From: Bradymonadales bacterium
GTDB lineage: Bacteria > Myxococcota_A > Bradymonadia > JAFGEP01
Assembly: GCA_016931535.1 (NCBI GenBank)
Contig: JAFGEP010000159.1
Location: 1 to 39,972, forward strand
Reading direction: 5' to 3'
Length of the DNA: 39,972 bases
A program made the translations under genes and the position numbers. The notes below the pieces were generated by a model that ran no database searches, was not told where the DNA came from, and saw nothing but the letters and a program-made list of their open reading frames with translations. Each line of letters begins with the position of its first letter. Positions within the stretch are counted from its first letter, which is position 1. Below are positions 1 through 6,492 of the stretch, one piece after another.

Positions 1-2333
1 AGGAGGGGCTCGTCCGGCGACAGGGTCAAGGTGCGTTCCAGCAGAAAGCCGTTCATGGTGGTCAGCATGATCTGGATGGAGGTCTCGCCGAGACTCACCA
101 CCCTGGCCGGTTCCACCCAGCCGAAGGAGTCGAACTGCTCGCCCGCGCGGTCCTCCAGCCCTCCGCAGAAGGGGAAGAATAGGTTGGTGGTCACGTTGCT
201 GGCGGTCACCGACTGCCCGCTGGCCAGGTCGATGATGCGCAGGGCTCGGCCGGCGAGCAACGGCACCACCTCGACCCGCAGGAAATCGTTGTGGATCTCC
301 TCCACCACCGGATCCATGCCGAGCACGGCGAACAGCAGCATCAGCGTATCGATGCCGCCTGCCACCTCGCGCATCACCTGGAATCCGTGGTCTTCCATCA
401 TCTCCCGAAACCAGGTGTAGTCGGCGAAGGTCGCCATCTCGCCTTGCCACACAAGCCGGTTCCCCTCGATGAGATAGCCGTTGCGGGGAAACATCCTGGC
501 ATATACGAGTGGCATGCGCGCCACCTGCACGCGGTCGGTCAGCACCTGGTCCCCGGAAACGGCGTCTTCGGCCTCGTCGAACAGGTCGTTGGCCCGAGCC
601 AGCACCTCGTCACTCAGATAGCCCTGGGCAGGGTTGGTATAGAGATGCATGTGGATGTGGTTGTCGTCCACCTCGTCCTGCAGCATGTCGATGTACTCGC
701 GGATCGCGGGCGTGGCCCGGCCGTAGTAGCCGACGAGGAACTCGTCGAGGATCGCATCCGGGTCCTGATCCGGATCCCACAGCAGCTGCATGCCATAGTA
801 GGGCCTGAGCAGGCTGAGCTCCCCCCCTCCCCCCTCGTGCCCCATGCCCTGCAGATAGATGCCTTCCACGCCGAGGTCGCGATAGAAGCGAAGGTTCTCG
901 GCCAGCGCTCCCAGGTTGGGGAATGGCTCGTAGTAGTGGGTGAAGTTCACGATGTAGTGCCAGATGTACAGGTGGCTCGTGAGACCGGCCCATGCCCTGG
1001 CCCGGCGCTCGAAGTCGGCGTTGAGCTCGCATGCCTCGATGGAGTGGCTGTCGCAGGAGGGATACATGTGACACAGCCAGACCACTGCGTTGGGGTGCAT
1101 CTCCGTCCCGACCGGGGGCTCCTCGGTGTACATGTAAGCCAGCGTACCCACGAGCTTGTCCGGATAGACCTCGGCGACCCGCTCGGCAAGCTGGTTCACG
1201 AACCAGAACTGGGTGCCGCCGTCGGTGCCATACTGCTCGTTGACAGCTCGACACCGATCGCACTGGCATCCGTTGTAATGGTCCTGCTGGGAGAAGTTGT
1301 ACTGGCGGTACTGCGGATGTGCGGCGATGCGTTCCAGCATGCGCTCGGTCACGATCTCCAGCACATCGGGGTTGGTGAGACAGAGCTGGGTCTCCTCCCG
1401 GATGCGGACCCCTCCGATCTCGGAGAAGTACTCGGGGTGGCTGTCGAAGAACTCGTTGGGGTGGATGAAGCTGAAGTAGCTATGGGCTCGACCGTAGTGC
1501 TGCTCCTGCTCGCCGTACCGGTTGTCGGCGTCTCCCCCTCCCTCGTTGTCACCCGCCCTCGACAGGAAGGCCTCGTCGGCTCCCGGCCACTCGTAGGAGG
1601 TGTGTCGCCAGGAAAACGCGGGACGCACGATCCGATCGAGGGGTGGTACCACCACATCTGCCTGTGATGGTGTAATGGTGGTGTCCGGCGTAAGCCAGCG
1701 GATCCCCAGGGCATCCTGGAGGAAACGATGCACGCCGTTCAATGTCCCGCCCTGGGGCGTGCCGGCGATGACCAGGTGAGGAGGCACCGTGCGGAGGGCA
1801 CACCCCTGCGCTCCCAGCTCCACGGCGGACGGCTCCACCCCCAGGGCTGCCGCCAGAGGGCCCATTCCCAGGATGATCTGGGGGGTGTCTTCAGGCGGCG
1901 GTTCCTCGACGATGGGCAAGATCGCTCCCGTGCATGCCTGGATCCCGTCTCGCAGCTCCTCGGCGGCCCAGCGCTCGGAGGGGCTCGCGCCGGCCTGGAG
2001 CACGATGGTGTAGGCCGATTCCCCGTCCTCCACGAGCCACAGGGAGTCGGGGTCGATCGGATCCACCTGTTCGTCCGGCTCGCCATCGAGATCGGGATCG
2101 GCCCGCAGGTCGTCCTGGTCTCCGTCGTCCCGGGTGTCCGGGAGCTCCTCGGCGACATCCTGGGGATCGCCCGACGCGTCCTCCACAGGCGCGTCGCGGT
2201 CACAGCCCACCAGGGCCCAGCTCGAACCGAGGCCCGCCAGGAACCAGCTCAAACCGAGCGCCAACGGGAGCAGGGTGGACGATCTCGGGGAAGACCCATT
2301 CTCGCGCTCGAGTCCAGCGTCAGTTGGTTGCAT
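1..2333 (-). CDS. DUF4838 domain lipoprotein, 3' end cut by the window
   Basis: An open frame of about 777 codons runs off the left edge without a stop, so the C-terminus is missing. The start is the ATG at 2333, which follows an AGGAGAGG ribosome site 5-6 bases upstream. The first 43 residues hold a hydrophobic stretch ending LVGC (Cys44), a lipobox, followed by an Asp/Glu/Pro-rich linker to about residue 95. Residues about 98-210 resemble the alpha-glucuronidase N-terminal-like domain that often precedes DUF4838. The following region, with HSYFSFIHPNEFF, the CQCDRC motif and many Trp/Tyr/His residues, matches DUF4838. Related proteins are often annotated as carbohydrate-active, but the reaction is not established. 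It is predicted to sit on the cell surface or in the periplasm. A possible TATACT -10 box lies at 2373-2378 without a clear -35. No neighbour suggests a substrate. Confidence 0.8.
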   Translation of the reverse strand, partial: MQPTDAGLERENGSSPRSSTLLPLALGLSWFLAGLGSSWALVGCDRDAPVEDASGDPQDVAEELPDTRDDGDQDDLRADPDLDGEPDEQVDPIDPDSLWLVEDGESAYTIVLQAGASPSERWAAEELRDGIQACTGAILPIVEEPPPEDTPQIILGMGPLAAALGVEPSAVELGAQGCALRTVPPHLVIAGTPQGGTLNGVHRFLQDALGIRWLTPDTTITPSQADVVVPPLDRIVRPAFSWRHTSYEWPGADEAFLSRAGDNEGGGDADNRYGEQEQHYGRAHSYFSFIHPNEFFDSHPEYFSEIGGVRIREETQLCLTNPDVLEIVTERMLERIAAHPQYRQYNFSQQDHYNGCQCDRCRAVNEQYGTDGGTQFWFVNQLAERVAEVYPDKLVGTLAYMYTEEPPVGTEMHPNAVVWLCHMYPSCDSHSIEACELNADFERRARAWAGLTSHLYIWHYIVNFTHYYEPFPNLGALAENLRFYRDLGVEGIYLQGMGHEGGGGELSLLRPYYGMQLLWDPDQDPDAILDEFLVGYYGRATPAIREYIDMLQDEVDDNHIHMHLYTNPAQGYLSDEVLARANDLFDEAEDAVSGDQVLTDRVQVARMPLVYARMFPRNGYLIEGNRLVWQGEMATFADYTWFREMMEDHGFQVMREVAGGIDTLMLLFAVLGMDPVVEEIHNDFLRVEVVPLLAGRALRIIDLASGQSVTASNVTTNLFFPFCGGLEDRAGEQFDSFGWVEPARVVSLGETSIQIMLTTMNGFLLERTLTLSPDEPL

Positions 2334-2568
2334 GTCAGCCTCTCCTGAGCCAGGAAGCTCGCCAGTCACGCCAGTATAACCCAACGCCGAGATGCGGGCA
2401 TCGAAGGTGGTGTCTCTTTCTCACAGCCTGCAGGTCCGCTCTGGTTTCACGGCTCCGAATGTCATCCTGCGGAGCGCGCTGAGCGGACAGAGAGCCTGAC
2501 TCTTGTTCACATCTCGGGTCACGAAAACCGACAAGTGCGAATCCTTCCGAAAAACACTGGTGTTGGGT

Positions 2569-2939
2569 GTCGCCCCTTACGGGGCTTGGCCTGCACAGAT
2601 GCAATACACCCCGGGCTGAAGCCCGGGGCTACAATAGTTGCGCCCCTGGCGGGGCGCTTGAGCCTCTGTTCACTGGACGAGATTGGAAGTGGAAGACTTG
2701 GTCGGAATCTGGATGCTCCGGATCAGCGTTCGAGCCTCTGTTCACTGGGCGAGATAGGAAGGGAATTCCCTTGGTGGCGTCGATACCGGATGGAAGCCCA
2801 GAGCCAAAGCGAATTTGATCCAGACTGGAGGGGGTGGTTGACGGGTTGGCCGCCCCGGCAGGGGCGGCAAGAAGGTAGCCCCGGGCTTTAGCCCGGGGTA
2901 GGAGAGGAGAACCGAAAGGCAAGCCCCGTAGGGGCGACA
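2569..2939. repeat. Inverted pair of compound palindromic (REP-like) elements
   Basis: The left arm (2569-2657) carries three nested palindromes in order: GTCGCCCCTTACGGGGC, CCCCGGGCTGAAGCCCGGGG and CGCCCCTGGCGGGGCG. The right arm (2849-2939) carries the same three in reverse order and orientation: CGCCCCGGCAGGGGCG, CCCCGGGCTTTAGCCCGGGG and GCCCCGTAGGGGC. The arms therefore form a large inverted repeat around a roughly 190-bp centre. Elements of this style are often dispersed in high-GC genomes. Mobilisation by a REP-associated transposase is possible, but none is encoded here. Confidence 0.75.
2660..2761 (+). repeat. 30-bp direct repeat inside the palindromic element pair
   Basis: Two near-identical 30-bp copies at 2660-2689 and 2732-2761 both begin GAGCCTCTGTTCACTGG and differ at two positions. 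They lie in the centre between the two palindromic arms, 72 bp apart start to start. Confidence 0.7.
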
Positions 2940-3187
2940 GGAGGCCATCACATTGGACTTCTGGTAAAGGTCTTCCACATCCTCTCCTGACCGGCAAATG
3001 GCTTGGAAGATCCTGAAGCCGACCCGTTCGATGTTCGGCTCTGGTCCTACCCGGATTTCAGGTACCAACTGCGGCTGATCGCCGCATCTACGGCCATACT
3101 TCAGAGAATCGGCAGATGCGAACAAGAGTCAGGACAGAGCGCTCATGATTGACCGTGGTGGTCGACGATGCTCCGTCCGCCGCGCTC

Positions 3188-3718
3188 TCAGGTGCGCGGC
3201 TTGTCTGCATCGTCTTCTGCCGGCTGGTTGTTGGCCGTTTTCAGGTCCAGCTCGAGCCGAACGGTCTTCGGGAGGAAGCCCTGGGCGAGATAGAACCTTC
3301 TAGCCGTATCGTTCTCGTGCCACACGGTGGTCTGGACGTACCGCAGACCGCGGTCCCTTGCCCAATCCATGGCGGCGCGAAACAGGTGCGTCCCCACCTC
3401 TTGTCCGCGAACCGCCTCGTCCACGATGGCGTCCTCGACCACCGCAAACTCGTGCGGCCGAAACATCGGGTAGTGGGGATGAGACGAGCGCTGCAGGCAC
3501 AAAAATCCGATCACCTTCCCATCCAGCTCGGCCAGAAGGTAGTCGGCGTCGTTCCGGTCGATCCTGTCCCGGATCACGTCGTCTCCCCTGACATCGCCTG
3601 CAACCGCCTGGAACAAGGCGGGAAGAAGGCGGACATGGTAGGCGTCCAGCTGCCGGTAGAGGCGCTGGATGTGCGGAATGTCTCGGGTTTCCGCCTTTCG
3701 TATGATCGGCGTCGTCAT
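3188..3718 (-). CDS. GNAT-family N-acetyltransferase
   Basis: This 176-residue protein has the GNAT layout: an N-terminal IRKAETRDIPHIQRLY strand-helix, a central beta region (YLLAELDGKVIGFLCL), the acetyl-CoA motif A (VRGQEVGTHLF, an R-x-x-G-x-G/A variant) and a C-terminal AARRFY-type segment (TARRFYLAQGF). It would transfer an acetyl group from acetyl-CoA to an amine; the substrate cannot be read from the sequence. The last 20 residues are acidic and basic and probably disordered. It starts with ATG at 3718 behind a weak GGTGG site. It appears to be monocistronic, with repeat-bearing non-coding DNA on both sides. Confidence 0.85.
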   Translation of the reverse strand: MTTPIIRKAETRDIPHIQRLYRQLDAYHVRLLPALFQAVAGDVRGDDVIRDRIDRNDADYLLAELDGKVIGFLCLQRSSHPHYPMFRPHEFAVVEDAIVDEAVRGQEVGTHLFRAAMDWARDRGLRYVQTTVWHENDTARRFYLAQGFLPKTVRLELDLKTANNQPAEDDADKPRT

Positions 3719-3815
3719 GCTTCCACCGAACCACCGGTTTACCCGTCGCCTGTCACCTCACCAACCCTGCCGAACCGGCCGGTCCGGCTCGGGGCTGATC
3801 AGGATCCGAAAGGGT

Positions 3816-3965
3816 AGGAAAAGGGTAGGGGTCAGGTCGTCGATTGACGGATTATCTCAACCACCCTCCTCTCTCACTCCCCCTGGTAGGAAACTGACCA
3901 TCCGTTGGAGCTATCAGTCCACCGATACTATGTCAATCGACGACCTGACCCCTGTTCTTTTTCCT
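3816..3965. mobile_element. MITE-like element with terminal inverted repeats
   Basis: A perfect 22-bp inverted repeat occupies 3827-3848 and 3932-3953 (inner sequence GGGGTCAGGTCGTCGATTGA on the left). The match extends imperfectly outward through AGGAAAA-type ends to give an element of about 150 bp with no coding capacity. It lies between the acetyltransferase and the toxin-antitoxin pair. Short non-autonomous elements with such ends are typically moved by a transposase encoded elsewhere; no target-site duplication is obvious. Confidence 0.6.
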
Positions 3966-3989
3966 GTTCTCACACGACCAGGCTGGCAT

Positions 3990-4018
3990 TTGACCATGGT
4001 CATTGACCATGATACGAT
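3990..4018 (+). promoter_or_regulatory. Possible promoter with palindromic operator for the toxin-antitoxin pair
   Basis: TTGACC (3990-3995) and TACGAT (4013-4018) are separated by 17 bases. The perfect 12-bp palindrome TGACCATGGTCA (3991-4002) overlaps the -35, and half-sites TGACCAT and GACCATGA recur at 4005 and 4032. This fits the autoregulation usual for Phd/VapB antitoxins. The predicted start of transcription falls close to the ribosome site at 4024, which weakens the exact -10 assignment. Confidence 0.45.
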
Positions 4019-4035
4019 TGCTTGGGAGGTCGACC

Positions 4036-4290
4036 ATGACCGAGCCCTTGGACACCATCACCATCTCGGAATTCAAGGCTACCTGCCTGGCCGTGTTGAG
4101 GCGCGTCAAGCTCACTGGCCAACCCCTGCTGGTGACCCGTCGCGGTGAGCCGATGGCGATCATCAGCCCCCCCTACCCGGCTCAGGATTCCAGCACCTGG
4201 GTCGGTTCGTTGGTTGGGACCGGCAGGATTGTCGGGGACATCATCTCGCCAGCCGGCAACCAGGAGGACTGGGAGGTCTTGGACACGTGA
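4036..4290 (+). CDS. Phd/YefM-type antitoxin
   Basis: This 84-residue protein contains the Phd/YefM N-terminal DNA-binding signature: ITISEFKATCLAVLRRVK followed by GQPLLVTRRGEPMAII. Antitoxins of this family bind their own promoter and neutralise the partner toxin through the C-terminal tail. The ATG at 4036 is chosen because GGGAGG lies 6 bases upstream; an in-frame TTG at 4003 has no ribosome site and would sit inside the putative operator. Its stop overlaps the GTG start of the downstream PIN gene, the usual coupling in these modules. Confidence 0.85.
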   Translation: MTEPLDTITISEFKATCLAVLRRVKLTGQPLLVTRRGEPMAIISPPYPAQDSSTWVGSLVGTGRIVGDIISPAGNQEDWEVLDT

Positions 4291-4682
4291 ACCTGCTGCT
4301 CGACACGCACATCCTGCTTTGGAGCCAGCTCGAACCCGACAAGCTGGGCACGAACGCGCGAGCGCTGTTGGACGATACCGACACCGGGATCTGGCTATCG
4401 CCCATTAGCTGCTGGGAGACACTGCTGCTGGCGGACAAGGGCCGAATCATCCTCTCCCCTTCTCCCGAAGAATGGCTCCGGCACGCCCTGAGCACCATTG
4501 CTTTGAAGCAGGCCCCCTTGAACAACGAGGTCGCCATCCGCAGCCGATCGATTGCCCTGCCGCACCAGGATCCCGCGGATCGCTTCCTGATCGCCACTGC
4601 GCTGGTGTACGACCTGACGTTGATGACGGCTGACGACCGCATCTTGAATAGCCAGGCCTGCAAACTGATTGCCGCCGCGTGA
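4287..4682 (+). CDS. vapC: PIN-domain ribonuclease toxin (VapC-like)
   Basis: This 131-residue PIN-domain protein carries the acidic residues of the family: LLLDTHILLW (Asp6), SCWETLLL (Glu), DPADRFLIATA (two Asp) and LMTADDRI. PIN toxins cleave RNA, usually tRNA or rRNA, using Mg2+ or Mn2+ held by these acidic side chains. Translation starts at GTG 4287, overlapping the antitoxin stop by four bases. It converges on the operon ending at 4726. The RNA target cannot be inferred. A second, different PIN/Phd pair lies at 16714-17354. Confidence 0.88.
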   Translation: MNLLLDTHILLWSQLEPDKLGTNARALLDDTDTGIWLSPISCWETLLLADKGRIILSPSPEEWLRHALSTIALKQAPLNNEVAIRSRSIALPHQDPADRFLIATALVYDLTLMTADDRILNSQACKLIAAA

Positions 4683-4689
4683 GAGGGGT

Positions 4690-4717
4690 GATGAGGCTGC
4701 GCGCCAAGCGCGCCATC
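4690..4717. terminator. Bidirectional hairpin between convergent genes
   Basis: GCGCGC-CAA-GCGCGC (4699-4713) forms a 6-bp stem with a 3-base loop, extended by GATG/CATC outside an internal bulge. It lies between the convergent toxin gene and the operon end. No T-run follows on either strand, so it is at best a weak terminator or an mRNA 3'-end structure. Confidence 0.35.
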
Positions 4718-4725
4718 AGGATGTC

Positions 4726-5160
4726 CTAGTGCCCGAAGAAGTTGATGTTCTTGCCGAACTCGTCGATGAAGTCGTGGGCGTGCTCGCCGAAGGAGGCCAC
4801 CACCTCCTTGCGCTGGTAGTCGATCAGGAAGGAGGAGTGCTCGCCGAAGGCCCGGTTGAAGACCACCACGTAGAGCTGGTCGCCCTCGGTCATCTTGATC
4901 TCGGCGAGGCGGTCGTTGTAGCCGGTGGTGAAGCTGGTGGAGCACTCGGGACAGGAGAACTCCACCAGGCCGCCCTCCTCCAGCTTGAGGTAGTCGTTCC
5001 ATCGGCCGCCGTAGACCCCCAGCCCCGACGGGACATCGAAGGTGGCGGTGACGGAGAAGTTGGGGCCATACAGCCGGCCCTGCATCCGGACGAACTCGCT
5101 GCCGGGAAGGCCGAGCTCGTGGTCGCAATGGGGACAGAAAAAGCGTCTGGGCTGGTTCAT
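4726..5160 (-). CDS. Uncharacterised Cys4 (zinc-ribbon-like) protein at the end of a redox operon
   Basis: This 144-residue protein is not recognised. Two knuckles, CPHC (Cys9/12) and CPEC (Cys70/73), are spaced like a split zinc ribbon, and the C-terminal half is rich in acidic, His and Phe residues (GEHAHDFIDEFGKNINFF). There is no signal peptide or membrane segment, so it is probably cytosolic. It is the last gene of the operon containing the four-cluster ferredoxin and NuoEF/HoxU-like subunits, and starts 46 bp after the ferredoxin stop with a GAGAGG site upstream. Context suggests an accessory, assembly or regulatory subunit of that redox complex. Zinc binding is inferred only from the cysteine spacing. 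Confidence 0.75.
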   Translation of the reverse strand: MNQPRRFFCPHCDHELGLPGSEFVRMQGRLYGPNFSVTATFDVPSGLGVYGGRWNDYLKLEEGGLVEFSCPECSTSFTTGYNDRLAEIKMTEGDQLYVVVFNRAFGEHSSFLIDYQRKEVVASFGEHAHDFIDEFGKNINFFGH

Positions 5161-5206
5161 ACGGAAGTTCCTCTCGGTTCCGGTCGGCTCACCAGCGGGC
5201 CTCTCC

Positions 5207-5677
5207 TCAGGGGACTAAAAAAGGCAATACCACCCTGCCCGGCTCCGGCTTGGGGACCGGACCCACGGTCGGACGTTCGGCCCACTCCAGGGCCAGCGAG
5301 GGACAGAACCGGGCGCAGGCGGGGTCGCCCCCGCACACGTCGCACTTGACGATCTGGTCGACCCGCAGGTCCAGGTGGATGTTGCCGAACGGACAGGCCA
5401 CCGTGCACATCATGCACTTGACGCAGCGGGTGTGATCCACCTCGATGGCCAGGGTCTCCGGGTTGCGCACCAGTGCCTGAGTGGGACAGACCTTGACACA
5501 GGCGGCCTCTTCACACTGGAGGCAGGCCACCGGCACGAACCGGTCGGAGGCGACCGGGTAGACCCGGATCCGGCTCAAGGCCGGCGAGGTGAGGGCCACG
5601 GCGTGGGCGAAGGAGCAGGCCAGCTCGCAGGCCCGGCATCCGATGCACCGATCGGGCGTGATGAACAGTCGCTTCAT
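5207..5677 (-). CDS. Four-cluster ferredoxin-type electron-transfer protein (CooF/HydN/DmsB-like)
   Basis: The 156-residue protein holds four cysteine quartets: Cys11/14/17/21, Cys52/55/60/64, Cys85/88/91/95 and Cys112/115/121/125. This is the pattern of polyferredoxin subunits that wire [4Fe-4S] clusters between a catalytic subunit and a diaphorase or membrane partner. It is soluble, with no signal peptide, hence cytosolic. The ATG at 5677 overlaps the stop of the HoxU-like gene (ATGA) and has GGGAGGG upstream, so the two are translationally coupled. A longer in-frame extension further upstream merely reads through the neighbouring gene in another frame. The C-terminal 25 residues are Pro/Val-rich. 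Its likely role is to relay electrons between the NuoEF-like module and ferredoxin or an unseen partner. Confidence 0.88.
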   Translation of the reverse strand: MKRLFITPDRCIGCRACELACSFAHAVALTSPALSRIRVYPVASDRFVPVACLQCEEAACVKVCPTQALVRNPETLAIEVDHTRCVKCMMCTVACPFGNIHLDLRVDQIVKCDVCGGDPACARFCPSLALEWAERPTVGPVPKPEPGRVVLPFLVP

Positions 5678-6468
5678 GGTCGCTGCCCTCCCCAGGTGAC
5701 GGCCGCGAAGGCGGTAGCGGTCTGCTTCTTGCGGCAGGCATCGCAGGTATCGAAGTAGGAGGCGTCCAGACCAGTCTTGCGCTGGAACAGGGCCAGCTCC
5801 TCCGGGGTGCCGAGCACGGCGCCGCATTCCTTGCACTTGACCAGCGTGAAGGTGCGCTTCCAGATGGTGCGGGTGTCGGCGTCCTGAGTGAACTCGATCA
5901 CCTGGGTCGGGCAGACCATGGCACAGGCCAGGCAGCCCACGCAGGATTCCGACGGCTCGTCGAAGGGCGTCGCCAGCCGCCGCTCGTGCCCCCGGCCGAC
6001 GAAGCTGATGGCGTCGGCCCCGATGGACTCGCGGCAGATCCGCTCGCACAGGCCGCACAAGATGCAGCCATCCTGGCGGGAGGCGAAGCGCAGGCGGGTG
6101 CGGTCCACCCCCAGACGGTCGGCCATCGCCTGGAGCTGAGGATTGCCGGGATCCCGGCACAGGATGAGCTCCATCACCAGCCGGCGCAGCCGGTCGATGC
6201 GGTCGTTGCGGGTGACCACCGAGATGCCCGGGAGCGCCGGGTAGTTGCAGGAGGTGGTGATCCGGCTCCTCCCCCGCTGGGTGACCTCCACCAGGCACAG
6301 CCGGCAGGCGCCGTAGGCGCTGACGGAGGGGTGGTAGCACAGGGTGGGGATATCGAACCCGTGGGCCAGCGCCACCTCGAGCAGGTTCTGGCCCTCTTCG
6401 GCTTGCACCGTCTGGCCGTCAATGGTGAAGGTGAGCATCGTTCTCTCCTCGGACCGGCTATCTGCCAT
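5674..6468 (-). CDS. HoxU/NuoG-N-terminal-like iron-sulfur subunit
   Basis: This 264-residue protein has an N-terminal plant-type [2Fe-2S] domain (Cys44/55/58/74) and two [4Fe-4S] sites (Cys135/138/141/145 and Cys176/179/182/186). The region where NuoG carries its His-Cys cluster is degenerate. There is an extra C-terminal Cys4 knuckle (Cys212/215 and Cys242/245). This is the size and order of HoxU or of the N-terminal part of HydA, without any H-cluster or molybdopterin domain. It would pass electrons from the NuoF flavin. Two starts are credible, each with a good ribosome site: ATG 6468 (GGAGG) and ATG 6438 (GGAGAG). It follows nuoF by 24 bp and overlaps the ferredoxin gene. Confidence 0.88.
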   Translation of the reverse strand: MADSRSEERTMLTFTIDGQTVQAEEGQNLLEVALAHGFDIPTLCYHPSVSAYGACRLCLVEVTQRGRSRITTSCNYPALPGISVVTRNDRIDRLRRLVMELILCRDPGNPQLQAMADRLGVDRTRLRFASRQDGCILCGLCERICRESIGADAISFVGRGHERRLATPFDEPSESCVGCLACAMVCPTQVIEFTQDADTRTIWKRTFTLVKCKECGAVLGTPEELALFQRKTGLDASYFDTCDACRKKQTATAFAAVTWGGQRP

Positions 6469-6492
6469 CGTCGCCTCCGTTCACCCCGTCGG

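Larger units (their letters stand above)
2334..3187. other. Non-coding region, 854 bp
   Basis: No convincing gene is visible between the lipoprotein and the acetyltransferase. Short frames here are interrupted or are translations of GC-rich palindromes. Most of the centre is taken up by the repeat elements at 2569-2939. The flanks (2334-2568 and 2940-3187) show nothing I can name. Confidence 0.7.

Noticed and set aside
5207..6340. A 377-codon reading of the four-cluster ferredoxin gene
   Set aside because: The upstream two thirds runs out of frame through the HoxU-like gene; the ATG at 5677 with a good ribosome site and coupled overlap marks the real start.
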